Shown here: piece after piece, positions 12,752 through 22,557 of the stretch
Numbering within the stretch: the stretch's first letter is position 1
Layout: each line of letters begins with the position of its first letter
Source of the DNA: Tomocerus qinae
Taxonomy: Eukaryota > Arthropoda > Collembola > Entomobryomorpha > Tomoceridae
Length of the DNA: 64,000 nucleotides
Reading direction: 5' to 3'
Assembly (NCBI GenBank): GCA_020055645.1
Contig: CM034548.1
Coordinates: 34,894,201 to 34,958,200, forward strand
The notes under the pieces: generated by a model
The model's database searches: none
Told to the model about the DNA's origin: nothing
The model's input: the letters and a program-made list of their open reading frames with translations, nothing else
Translations under genes and position numbers: made by a program

Positions 12752-12925
12752 TCAAGTGTGTGGACATGAGGTGTTTTCCAATTCAGTTCCTAGATCCAAT
12801 ATTTTGACTGTTTCGTGTGTAGGTTTTAATTTAAAAGCATCTACGTCTTCCAAAGTCAAACGCAAAGGGGTCAATGACTCTACATTAAAATTTGCACTTC
12901 CTGGGCTTGTGGCCGTTGTGATGAC
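12752..12925 (-). CDS. PPIP5K: Proposed terminal exon 16 of PPIP5K (residues 911-967)
   Basis: The frame opens at GGTCCAG/GTC and reads [40 protein letters not shown] and [17 protein letters not shown] before TGA. Codon use and the lack of low complexity look coding. The LTLEDVDAF piece vaguely recalls the LSLKQVDEF segment of vertebrate PPIP5K tails. There is no other support, and further C-tail exons could be missing. Confidence 0.55.
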   Translation of the reverse strand, partial: VITTATSPGSANFNVESLTPLRLTLEDVDAFKLKPTHETVKILDLGTELENTSCPHT

Positions 12926-15900
12926 CTGGACCGAAGGAACATAAAAGAATACAAATCAAATCGTGTCGTCTAAATCTTAAATAGTCTACTACCAAAATTA
13001 GCATCTTTACTATTAAAAAACACGAACTGGGACATGCGCATGGAATTCTGTCAGTATGTATGTTCGTAACTTTTTGTAATGGTTAGGCTACCAGTACTAC
13101 TTTTAGTAAATTCAAGAAGCTTATGCATCAACTATTGGTCTACTAAATAACCACCGATCTATCCACGAAATTCGGGCCAATGCGCAGTCGCTAGAAAACT
13201 TATTTCAAAATGTTTCTAGCACATTGTGCTAGGTTTGCAGCTAGTAAACAGGGTGTCTGCGAAACATGTGAAATTAGTTGTTTCATACCCGTAAAAATTT
13301 CACATGTTATGTGGACACCCTGTAGATAAGTCACAAATATGTAAGATTTGAAAAGATTTACTGTTTTCTGGTCTGCTGATCTACTACTTGGACGGTAGCT
13401 TGCTCCACTTAATAAATTCTTCTGAAGGCTGCAATTAACACCAGGGCTGAAGTGAAGTTCGATGTGAAATCTAAGGGTATTTTAAAAGTCGTACTAATTA
13501 TTTAAGCTCAATGTAGAACTTAGACTTAAAAATCCCAAACATAAATAATACCTGTCTTCAGACAAAGGATCCTTCGTGGGATCTTCGTACAGCATTATGA
13601 CAATCTGTGTTAGATAATTCAACTCTGATACTTGGCTTATGTAATCCATGGCTTGTTGCCATTGCTCGTTCTTACTAATTTGAGCCAAATCAGTTGAGCT
13701 AACATCGTTTCCAACCTAAAAATAGCATAATTTAAAATAAACACTTCATAGAACTACGGCCAAATGAGACTGTAAAAAGTGCTTTAAAAGATAATTTTTT
13801 TATTTCACTTACAAGACCCCCGTATCGTATCATGGTGAGCAAAGAGTGGATGTGACTTTCACTAGTAAAATACAATCTGGTCCTAACATGACGGCCAGGA
13901 CTAGATACTCCGTGAGAATATCTAAAAAACAATAATATACCCGACATCATTATATATTTATAATGTAAATTGGTAAGGATCATCTTTGAACTCTTTTTGC
14001 TACATTTTGAAATGTCTATGGCATTTTAGAAAAGAAATGAGATGAATGGGCGATCACCATTACATTATAGTTTTTTGCAAACCTTGGATTAAGTCGATTA
14101 ACAGACTCATCCGAAAGTTCACCAATATTCCGCTGTAGGTCACTCCGAATTTTTCTCAACAATGGAGCGCAGATGCCCTGGCCAATGGCTAATTTATCAA
14201 GTTGAGTAAGTCCATATTCCTAACAAGTGATAAAATATTATTAGCATTATATTGCACATGACTATGGAATACATTGGCATAAATACATATATGATTAAGC
14301 TCACCTGTGGAATGACGACATCAGCCAAATTCTTAGCATACAAGTACAGATCTTCAGCTTGATCAAAACCCAAAGCATGGAGATTGTGCTGAATGTCGTA
14401 TTTAATACAATCGTAAATATCTGGAATTTTTGATATGTCGAAATTTCCTTTAGTTTGGAAATCCTTCTCCAGTTTTCCCCATCGACGGCCCATGAGGTCC
14501 CAGGACTCTCCATGATACAAAGTAGCATCTCTGGTTTTAGGATCGTCTCGCTTAGCTTGAATGAGTACCATTAGTTTATTGATCAGTTTCAAGACCATCT
14601 CGCAACAATGGAAGGGATTCTTAATGAATCGCAAAGCTGAATTGATGCTAACGGAGTTGCATGGATTTATCATCTCTATGTCCTCTGCAGTCAGGTCCCT
14701 ATCTTGTTGCATCAATTCGTGAAGACGTTGTTTAACCCTGGCATTATGGAAATTAATTCAAATTACACTATAGTCTCCAGTAATGAAAATCTGAAGAGAG
14801 AGACAATTATTAAAGACAACTTACTGCCGTTGGAATTTACTAGATTCACAATCATTGTCCAGCAGCCCATTGGTGTGAGCTGATTTAACCATCTGAACAA
14901 GAATGGGAGTAAGTTCGCCTTCCAATGCTAACAGTCCTTTGGCAAAAGCAGCAGCCGTCATCTGAACTCTTCCCTCATCTGATGCATATATTTTTAAGTC
15001 GTGACGATAAGTAGAATGCAAACGAAGAAGTCCCAACCCCTGTGTTCCAGCATACTCACCTGAATACATCCACAGAGCATATTAAATCAAACCGACACTA
15101 TTTTTCTAAAGCTACAAGTCAAATTCAATTTGAGTATTGACATGCAGAACGTCATGACAGAGAGGGCAGCTTCTGAGGAACTGTTAACATGTGTCTCAAG
15201 GTACAATTTTGTTAAGCTTTGGTCAGGGGCAGCCAGATCTATTTTTCCTACTCTACCCACTAATGGTAGCAAATGTTTAGTAATATTATTATTGGGTTAC
15301 TAACATCGTGTACAAAACCGGAAAACCCACAACTACAGATAGAATAGATTTTAAGACAAGAAATTACAAAACAGAGTTTTGAGTACAACTATGAGTGATA
15401 ACTAAGAGAAAGTTGAAAATTTCTAAAAAAAGATTTAGAGAAATACATCAGAACTATTAGTACTTACTTAATTTCTAATTAGCAAAATAGTCACAGAAGT
15501 TAAATTTCTATTCAGTTTTGCTTATTTAGAAACGGAAATTTTACTCAAGTGCATTTATTGGCTGAAAAGTTATTGTACATTTAAAAGAGGAGTTGATATC
15601 AAAGGACCCTTCACTTGACTATATCAATACATTAATCATTTACTAATTTTTTGCAACTAACCGCCAGGGTTTCTAAGCTTATTTATCATTATTGCTGGCC
15701 CTTCTATAAATAAAAATAAAAAATTTAGAGTAATTGGGAAATAAAGGGCACTATGAAATGCAATAAAGAAACAGAATGTCATTGCAATCACAGAGTTTAT
15801 GATGAACTCATTGATACCTCAAGTGGGAAGGAGTCCTAAGGTCCTCTTCATAAGTAGGTCTACCAACAATCATGTAACAAATTGCTACAACAATTACCTA

Positions 15901-18900
15901 AGAATATTTAGTATACCTTAATTTATAGAATATTTTTGAAGTTAGGATTTAATTGGAATTTTGAGTTGGGTTTCATAGTACAAATCTACAAATTGGAAAT
16001 GTCCATAGGCCCAAATAAATTACTTAAAAACACTATTGTAAGTAATAAATGAGGAAACTATATCAACTTTGATTGTATTAATAATATAAAATAATGAAAT
16101 AAATGCATTTGAGTAAAGAGGAAGTAAAACAGAGCAGGCGTATTTTGAAGATAACGGAAAATGTAGAAACATATTCTATGTTACCGAATTTGTTGACACG
16201 TAAGAATAAAAGTGTTGCAGATTGGTGCAATCATTCGGATACTCCTATGTGCTAAAATGATATTGAAAATGAAAAGGTAATGAATGGCATTGGCAACATC
16301 ACCAATTAAGCTTTGCTGTTGATTTGACATAGATATTTAGACATGTGCGATATTGGCACTTGCACTTTGAATTATGCAAAGCAACACGAAGCATATTTGA
16401 CACTTAACCCACTTACAATGCGAACGAAAGAGTGAGTAACTCTTTTTGTAAGATGAAAAGATTGACAATAACAAAAGCATTCACTCAGTTTTGCTTTGAA
16501 ATGAATAAGGAATGTGAAATTAATTACAATTACATATCCTTAGTGAACAGCACAGTCTGATAAACATACATTTCCAGGATATGTGGCAAACATTGTTGTA
16601 CTGAATTGAATTGCAGTGAGAAAACCGAAATTGAACATGATCCCATACAGTCCACATTTAGGTTATTTAGTGCATGGTATTTATAATAATAGTTATTGCT
16701 TATTAATAGAAACATTAATAAAATAATACTGGATCCAATAACTGTAAAAAAATAAAATTTAACAATCACCAAACTATACGAACATAAAAGATAATCACAC
16801 CTGAGTAGATAACGGTAACGTATATTGTAACAATAATATGAAGGGACAAAACAAGAAGGAATAAAGATAACATAAAGTTTTAGGAAACGAAAATATAAAT
16901 AATGTTGAGTATTATGTAATTTGAATAATTGCAACGAGGGCCATCGAGAAAGAAAGCATAATAAAAAGTTGCAAATTAGAAACAACATTGCAGTTTATGG
17001 ACTTGTTATACGGAAGTGGCAGGGGAGATTAAGGGCAGGAAAAGGTTAGCATGCCATACCCTGTCCACCTGGGTACATACAACGAAATATTCGACCAAGC
17101 TCTTCCGCCTGAACCCTTCCAGCTGGAGTCAACTCTCCTCCCCACTTCAGAATAAGAACCAAAGACGGCTCCTTTGGCGTATCTGAAACACCATTCAAAG
17201 TGCACACTACGATTATCGTTAGTACATTCTACATTCTTAACTTATTAACAAACTACTGTCAGAATATTTATCATGTCTGCTTACCATCTTCGCTGCTTGA
17301 TGCTCTTGGCCGCCCTTTTGGTTGATATTTTAATTGTACTTTTCTATTGATCCCAGAAAAGTATCCATACCTGTATAGTAATTGTCAAGATCAAAGTATT
17401 GGCTTTATTTGTAAAATTAAAAATAAATTTGGTTCAATTTGTCATCATACATTTCAAGCACACTTTTCAACTGATCCAATTTAGTACGCTTCTCATCAAT
17501 TTCGGGATCTCGGTTATTTTGACCATCAGCTAATAGATATCGTGCGATATCCAATACTTCTTGCAGTTGTTTCGGTCTCTTCAGCTTTACGTTATTTTCA
17601 GCCGAGCCTCCATATTTATGGAAAAGTTCGAAGAACCTTATGGGATAACATGACATCATTCACAATTAGGCTCAACCTCATAGTGTGTTTATCAACTACT
17701 TGGCTGTACATTTTACAGAATATGCATGACATCAAACTAAGAAAAAGGAAAAGAAAACCAACTTGGGCTGCCGAACTTCCATTTTCATTTTCTGCTTGGG
17801 AGTTCGATCACCATGCCGAATCACACCAACAACGCATCTCAATTCCATCCTAAAATAGATTAAATGACTTTATGTAGTTCAATATTTGGGCTAAAATTCT
17901 GATATGCTAAAAATTAAACTGCTTATATTAAATTAACCTACTTATAAAATTTCTTCAAATATTATATACGACACTTTAAAAGTCTTATACAATTTGAAAC
18001 CAGAAATGATACTGTTAAAGAAACTTTAAATAGTACATCAAAGGAAGTATGGCGTTGACACTATTCACGTCTTATTACCGAGTAAAGTTGTGTGGCATTT
18101 GCATTTAATCAGGCTTTAGATAAACAAAACATGAAATGTACCGTTTGGCATTCAAGAACTGATAAGACACGGGCACACACACCATATGTCTCTGCCATTC
18201 CATTTTCCCATGTCAGCAACTATTGTGATAACTAAATCGCTAATCTAAGTTGACTTAGCATCTACTAGAAATCCTAGTAGATGCTAATAGCTTTATAGCA
18301 TTATGGAACATGGCAAGGGTAGATTCGTTAGTAAGTTCGTTACTTAGTAAGTTCGTAAGTCGTCTTATGAATGAATTACTCACATATTAAATGTACTACA
18401 TATTTTTATAAGACAATAAAATCATAGATTGCATGATTTACCTTTAAATGAGTAGTGATTTTACACAAAGAAGGCCACAAAAGAATGATTTTTATACTTA
18501 CATCTTGCCGAATGTTGTAGGAACAATGGGAGGGTCGTCCAGTTGAAACGGGATAGCCCAAGGTATATGAAGGGTAGGTGCCAATTCTCTTAATATCATG
18601 TTCCCTAATATTCTAGCACAGTCGTCATAATACTTATTGGAATTCTTTACGAAACTGAAACCATTAACATCACAGACATATGACATTCCATTGGCTCTGC
18701 AAAAATTTCATAAATAGTAATGTTAGCTTCTCAATTATAAATATATAAAATATAAATAAAGACTAAATAAGAAATTATGATTAGTTTTAGGGTTTTTTGG
18801 GGTGTTTATTTCACGTTTGGATGTTTTGTCTACATTTGCCATGCATAAACTCTCATTAACTCACAGCATCGCATTGTTGTTCATATTGAAGGGTATTTTA

Positions 18901-21900
18901 TGGGTTAGGCACTGCATGTTATCTAGATTAAATATGTGGTTGATTTGGAATAGAAACGGAAAGTAATGCAGCAGCACATAAAATATCATTAAATATATTT
19001 TAAAAATTTGTTCAATTGACAACACATAAAAATAATATACCAACTATATGTATTCAAATCTAAAATCGACCCCCAATCCAAATATTTTTGTTTTAAAGCA
19101 TACTTAGATGATAACTTGTAAAAATAAATCAATTAATTAATGTCAAAATTATTATATTATGAACCTTAGTAAGTCGAAACCACAAACTGTTTGCTTGAAA
19201 GCAAGACATACTCTCCGAGCAATTAATTTTTCGCTAGCACTTAATATGACTGGATAGCGAACTTCTTTTCCTTCTGAATCCCGTTCAACTTTGCCGTCCA
19301 ACGCTGGGGATTTTCTTGCTTCTGCGTGAGCGTAGTCTGGTCCCACAGTATACACCTAAATTAGTTAGGTAATCCAAATTTTTAATTGCTGCATCCATTT
19401 TATTTTCAGATCTATTTTACAACATAGTGAGTATGGCAAATTAAAAATACCTGACTGTCCAGTATAAATCATACATACTTATGTATAAAGTAGTAATGCT
19501 AATATTGGGATGTACATCGTCATCGACATGTCACTGATAACAAGTACTTTTTAAAAAAACTTTTAAAATTGTCTATTGGAATTTTGGATTCGTTTGTATA
19601 GTAACAAATTGTAATTTAAGCTAATCCTACTTTATCATTGCTTGTCTATAATGTCTGTCTATAGTCTATGATGTGTAGCCTTAGAATAACAATCAGTATT
19701 CTTGTGCCAGCCCAGAGTTCCCAAACGTTTCTTAAATTATTACAAAATGACTCCAACCTTCATAAAAAGTCTGTCCATTTCTTTTCATTGCAAAAACGCT
19801 AATTTTAGTAGCTGTCAGTCACGGTAAAACATTATTTAAATAGAACTTTTAATGGATATAGACAACAAAAATGGTCAATGAAAGCAGTGAAAGGAGAATG
19901 TGGGTATTGGCAATTACTTTAACATCCGTGCCGTCCGTAGGCATAAAATCTTCATAAATATATGATCCTGTTTTTCTAACACGAGACTCCGGTGAATAAA
20001 CGCTACTGCGACTTCCTATTTTCCGAAATAGTCTTTGACTACCTCCTCCTGCTGCCGTCGGGTAGTAAATATAAATATTATGATCTTCTGCCGACACAGG
20101 CTTTTCCACAAAAGGCTTATTAAAGGTCACTCCGTTAACTTCGACATGATCTTCTGATTCAATTAACTCGTGCACTGTGAAATTAAAAATAATCAACGTA
20201 TACTTTAAATATCCAGAAAAAATTCAATACGACATTATGCTTTGCTTGTCAGTCATAACCATACAGTTTAGCAGTTTTCAACTTCTATATGTAATACTTC
20301 CAATGGAAAGGAATGGAAAAAGAAAAGTTCTTGCAAAATGTTATTATCCATATCATATATATAATACATATATATAACGGAACAGAAAAATGTCAATTTA
20401 TTTCATTTAATACGATCAGATATCACACAGACCGATATCGAATTAAAATTACAGATATCTTTTAGATGGTCGTATAGTAACATCGAAAATTAAAACTACT
20501 TTATTAACTAGCTATTAAACTGACATTGGCAGCGTAGCAAGGCATAATGCGTATTTTATCTTCAAACCAGTCACAAACACCAAATCGGTTGAAGGTATTT
20601 AGAATAATATATTTAGTAGGCAATATTATTTAATAATGGCCAAGTGTGATGCAGCATTATTAGTTCACATGCGGTTAAGTAAAGATTTGATTTTGCAAAA
20701 AATTAGATGAATATGGCAGGGTAAAAATATGAAAACCATTAATGTTTTATAAGTAATTAAATAACTAACTGAAATATAATATACAAATTTTCGTTCATTT
20801 TTTCACTTTTATAATAAACAAAGAAAAGATAAAAAGAATAAAAAAGCAATTACTGGGGTTCAAATCGACTTTATGGCAAATACAGATAAATTAAGGAAAC
20901 CTTTTAAAGGATCTATAATACTGTTACGCCAAAATAATTTCTAACTCTAAGGCTCCATTAGCAAAAAGGTTTCATTCTAATTTTTTGCGTAGTAAGATTT
21001 AATTAGTCAAATGTGCGATGTTAAGTTGCAACAATCGTTTTGAAGGAAAGAAAGAAAAAATGCTTCACAGAAATATTTTATAAATAGTATTACCATTTTT
21101 AGTATATATTACATAGCTCACTGTTTGGATCAGAAGAGTCTCGATCGAGAACCGCATAGCGAGGAAGCAGAATTCCGTCTTCTGTTAAAATAGAGTACAC
21201 TTTTCGTCTATCTTGAAGTTTATATTGCATTTCTATATTGTTAATGATGTAGGGTTTACGAAGAGCAGCGTAATTAATTGCTTTATCTAAGGGGAACCCT
21301 TTCGAATGGAAAGAGATCAAGCAGTCGCATAAGGGCCATTCTTCAACAGGTAACTGCAAAACAAAATTAAAAATAGTTGCTTATTTTTTCAAATTATGAT
21401 CCTTTAATTCTTATTCCCGAGGGTAATAGCCATTTATTTTTATGTAGTATATTAAAATGTGCCTCGATTCTATATTATAATAAATATATAATAAATATAA
21501 ATAAATATAAATATATTATAAAGTTCATAAATTATAAAGATCACAGATATAGACAAGGATTTAAACATCAATTTTTACTATTAAGAGTCTCAGCTACATT
21601 AGGAATTAATACGTATAGTATTTTCTCCGAAGCAAGAATGTTGATAAGCTCATTCATAATTCATAACAACATTAGTACTTAATACACTTGTAGAATTATT
21701 TAACTCTGGCGAAACGAAAAAGATGCTGCTGGGTGACAACAATATTGATGTGATTATGCTAAGCACAAGATTACTGATATGTAATCTCCTACCTGCAACC
21801 CAGCAACCCATTAACAAATATTAAGATTAAGACTACTTATACTCACTAATACTTATCCCTAAGTCTCATGACGCTACAAGATTTTGTTTATAACTTAAGT

Positions 21901-22199
21901 GTACAGGATATGCATGTATTATACAGGGTGGTCGGATATGAACTAGGACTTTTGACGTCAAAAGTCCTAGTTCATTTCCGACTACACTGTACATCGTTTG
22001 TGGAGCATGCATTATTCATTACCTTAAGAATGGTTTCCTCTGGAAAAACGATTGTCTGGATATACTCAAACTCGTCTAATCGACTTAAGATTTCCTTCAT
22101 TGGTTTTGACTCGGATTTCTTAGCCATGGCACAAATTCCAACCAGAACTTGCTTGTTTTCTTCGTCATTTTCGATGCCCTCGTCTTCTGTGTCAGCCAT
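12752..22199 (-). CDS. PPIP5K: Inositol hexakisphosphate/diphosphoinositol-pentakisphosphate kinase (PPIP5K/VIP1), 16 exons
   Basis: The product is a cytosolic bifunctional enzyme. Its N-terminal ATP-grasp kinase adds a 1-position pyrophosphate to InsP6 or 5-InsP7, and its histidine-acid-phosphatase-like domain removes it. Coding exons, in transcript order, are 22023-22199, 21113-21353, 19918-20174, 19165-19355, 18502-18696, 17763-17849, 17451-17636, 17285-17370, 17060-17182, 14825-15059, 14305-14737, 14083-14219, 13813-13921, 13552-13715, 13362-13470 and 12752-12925. All junctions are GT-AG and in phase, and the total is 2,904 bases (967 residues plus stop). Kinase landmarks are [10 protein letters not shown] (about 20-30), KPVSAEDHN and [16 protein letters not shown] in exon 3, and [10 protein letters not shown], whose D298 and N300 are the expected metal ligands. 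Phosphatase landmarks are RHGDRTP (365-371) and SESHIHSL (803-810). Family members are usually longer (1,100-1,700 residues) because of a disordered C-tail; here the tail is about 90 residues. The first 15 exons are sure and the last is inferred. Confidence 0.95.
13150..13240. repeat. Dispersed repeat, copy 2 of a local pair
   Basis: It is similar to 12,003-12,095 and in the same orientation, with the shared core ACATTGTGCTAGGT. It sits within the last proposed intron of PPIP5K and abuts the hairpin element at 13,248. Confidence 0.5.
13248..13323. mobile_element. Snap-back hairpin element, 76 bp
   Basis: The left arm ACAGGGTGTCTGCGAAACAT plus GTGAAAT is matched inverted by a right arm whose complement reads ACAGGGTGTCCACATAACAT plus GTGAAAT, so 23 of 27 bases are identical. 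The loop is about 22 bases. Its tips resemble those of the element at 21,922-21,991. It lies in the last PPIP5K intron. Confidence 0.7.
13362..13470 (-). CDS. PPIP5K: PPIP5K exon 15 (residues 874-910), end of conserved core
   Basis: It encodes [20 protein letters not shown] and then [17 protein letters not shown]. The first half matches the family's ELHFSPG and YRP landmarks; after that there is no conservation to guide the 3' end. I place the donor at ACA/GTAAAT because it gives phase 0 to exon 16. If unspliced, the frame stays open to a TAA at 13,200-13,202. Confidence 0.85.
13552..13715 (-). CDS. PPIP5K: PPIP5K exon 14 (residues 820-873)
   Basis: A divergent [15 protein letters not shown] segment is followed by the conserved [26 protein letters not shown] and LSED. 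The acceptor is ATTTTTAG and the donor is GTATTA. Confidence 0.93.
13813..13921 (-). CDS. PPIP5K: PPIP5K exon 13 (residues 783-819), second phosphatase motif
   Basis: It encodes [20 protein letters not shown] and [24 protein letters not shown] is the C-terminal histidine motif of the phosphatase-like domain. The usual SPERHVRTR reads SPGRHVRTR here. The acceptor is TTTTTTAG and the donor is GTAAGT. Confidence 0.95.
14083..14219 (-). CDS. PPIP5K: PPIP5K exon 12 (residues 738-782)
   Basis: It encodes [20 protein letters not shown] and [12 protein letters not shown], then a divergent [12 protein letters not shown]. The acceptor is CTTGTTAG and the donor is GTTTGC. Confidence 0.94.
14305..14737 (-). 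CDS. PPIP5K: PPIP5K exon 11 (residues 593-737), longest exon
   Basis: It encodes [60 protein letters not shown] and ADVVIPQ, all in family order. It ends in phase 0 at CAG/GTGAGC. Confidence 0.96.
14825..15059 (-). CDS. PPIP5K: PPIP5K exon 10 (residues 515-592)
   Basis: It encodes [40 protein letters not shown] and [19 protein letters not shown], nearly identical in wording to vertebrate PPIP5Ks. The donor is GTAAGT. The preceding AG at 15,060-15,061 sits beside GTGAGT, which is exon sequence here. Confidence 0.96.
15060..17059 (-). other. Intron 9 of PPIP5K, about 2 kb, no convincing internal gene
   Basis: This is AT-rich intron sequence. The 152-codon minus-strand frame at 16530-16988 is rich in Phe, Leu, Ile, Tyr and Ser, as expected of a translated AT-rich, purine-poor strand, and has no motif. 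The 61-codon minus-strand frame at 15087-15272 lies in a GC-richer patch that may be an old inserted repeat. I could not name either. Confidence 0.6.
17060..17182 (-). CDS. PPIP5K: PPIP5K exon 9 (residues 474-514)
   Basis: It encodes [20 protein letters not shown] and [20 protein letters not shown], a hallmark stretch of the phosphatase-like domain. The acceptor is TGTTTCAG and the donor is GTATGG. The following intron is the longest of the gene (about 2 kb). Confidence 0.95.
17285..17370 (-). CDS. PPIP5K: PPIP5K exon 8 (residues 445-473)
   Basis: It encodes [20 protein letters not shown] and then PRASSSED. The exon has no methionine start and is short, so it is easy to miss. It lies between ACTATACAG and the donor GTAAGC and fits the family alignment exactly. 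Confidence 0.94.
17451..17636 (-). CDS. PPIP5K: PPIP5K exon 7 (residues 383-444)
   Basis: It encodes [10 protein letters not shown] and then [19 protein letters not shown], ending [11 protein letters not shown]. The acceptor context CCCATAAG has a poor pyrimidine tract, but the peptide match fixes it. The donor is GTATGA. Confidence 0.94.
17763..17849 (-). CDS. PPIP5K: PPIP5K exon 6 (residues 354-382), phosphatase signature
   Basis: This is a short exon encoding [20 protein letters not shown] and [17 protein letters not shown] is the RHGxRxP catalytic motif of the histidine acid phosphatases. The acceptor is CTATTTTAG. The donor GTTGGT is inferred because it alone gives the expected KFFELF join to exon 7. 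Confidence 0.95.
18255..18287. repeat. Perfect hairpin in PPIP5K intron 5
   Basis: The arms TTAGCATCTACTAG (18,255-18,268) and its exact complement (18,274-18,287) enclose a 5-base loop. Directly after it, GTTAGTAAGTTC-type words repeat near 18,328-18,360. The function is unknown; it may be a decayed snap-back element. Confidence 0.7.
18502..18696 (-). CDS. PPIP5K: PPIP5K exon 5 (residues 289-353), end of kinase domain
   Basis: It contains [20 protein letters not shown], with the Asp and Asn expected to coordinate magnesium at the kinase active site, and ends [11 protein letters not shown]. The acceptor is TTTTTGCAG and the donor is a consensus GTAAGT. Confidence 0.96.
19165..19355 (-). CDS. 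PPIP5K: PPIP5K exon 4 (residues 226-288)
   Basis: It encodes [20 protein letters not shown] and KEVRYPVIL, ending [11 protein letters not shown]. The acceptor is ATTTAG. The donor GTTCAT is weak in sequence but gives the expected arginine codon across the junction. Confidence 0.95.
19918..20174 (-). CDS. PPIP5K: PPIP5K exon 3 (residues 140-225), kinase core
   Basis: This is the most conserved kinase stretch: [43 protein letters not shown] and [10 protein letters not shown]. It supplies lysines and arginines that bind the polyphosphate substrate and ATP in the family. The acceptor TTTCACAG and donor AAA/GTAATT are clear. Confidence 0.96.
21113..21353 (-). CDS. PPIP5K: PPIP5K exon 2 (residues 60-139)
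   Basis: It encodes [20 protein letters not shown] and then the DRRKVYSIL and [13 protein letters not shown] segments, matching the known family order without gaps. The acceptor is TTTGCAG. The donor GTAATA leaves phase 1, which matches exon 3. Confidence 0.95.
21922..21991. mobile_element. Snap-back hairpin element, 70 bp, TA-flanked
   Basis: The left arm TACAGGGTGGTCGGATATGA and the complement of the right arm, TACAGTGTAGTCGGAAATGA, continue identically through ACTAGGACTTTTGACG. The arms are about 35 bases with three mismatches and virtually no loop. The outermost TA on both sides fits a TA target site, as used by Tc1/mariner-type elements. It lies 31 bases inside intron 1 of PPIP5K. Confidence 0.75.
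22023..22199 (-). CDS. PPIP5K: PPIP5K exon 1 (start codon, residues 1-59)
   Basis: It begins [16 protein letters not shown], an acidic leader typical of the family, followed by [20 protein letters not shown], the first strand-helix unit of the kinase module. The donor follows ATTCTTAAG with GTAATG. An AG at 22,206-22,207 shortly before the ATG could be the acceptor of a leader intron, so the transcription start may lie further upstream. Confidence 0.93.
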
Positions 22200-22332
22200 T
22201 TCGACCTAGATTACAATCAAATTTTCAGTGAAAATCTTTATTGGTCAGCGAATTGTTCAGGAGGTTACATAATACAATCTACACCTACGCATCTATCTAC
22301 TACTCTAGATATTTAATAATATTATAGACCAT
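22200..22332. promoter_or_regulatory. Candidate bidirectional promoter interval
   Basis: The minus-strand PPIP5K start codon (22,199) and the first plus-strand open frame (22,333) are only about 130 bases apart and point away from each other. No TATA box at a telling distance is seen. If PPIP5K has an upstream leader exon, the promoter lies elsewhere. Confidence 0.3.
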
Positions 22333-22557
22333 ATGGACAGGCACAAACGTCACAACAATACTGAACATGAACGAGGATCTTTAGAAATAACTGGATGCTT
22401 ATTGAATAGCAGACGGAATAAAAACAAAAGCGATCTAAGACATATTCTAAAACCTATTGGTAAACTGCATTGGACATTTACTCAAGTCAATGATTGTGCT
22501 GCTAGTATTGCATGGTATTACTACGATAAACTTCAATTTCTGGACAAAGTGCATTAA
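22333..22557 (+). CDS. Possible upstream open frame, 74 residues
   Basis: The frame begins MDRHKRHNNTEHERGSLEIT and includes KLHWTFTQVNDCAASIAWYY. Codon use is balanced rather than AT-dominated, and it lies just upstream of a consensus splice donor. Its stop TAA shares a base with the ATG of the next frame (TAATG at 22,555-22,559). It could be a real small protein, an upstream frame in a leader, or chance. I do not recognise it. Confidence 0.3.
   Translation: MDRHKRHNNTEHERGSLEITGCLLNSRRNKNKSDLRHILKPIGKLHWTFTQVNDCAASIAWYYYDKLQFLDKVH

Noticed and set aside
15087-15272. 61-codon minus-strand frame just upstream of PPIP5K exon 10
   Set aside because: It does not match any part of PPIP5K, and exon 9 joins exon 10 perfectly without it. 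It may be an old repeat fragment.
16530-16988. 152-codon minus-strand open frame in PPIP5K intron 9
   Set aside because: Composition is that of translated AT-rich DNA (Phe, Leu, Ile, Tyr, Ser), with no domain, no splice logic and a position inside a well-defined intron.
21377-21682. 101-codon plus-strand frame within PPIP5K intron 1
   Set aside because: AT-rich, Ile/Asn/Tyr/Lys-dominated reading (long AATATAAATA tract) with no motif.
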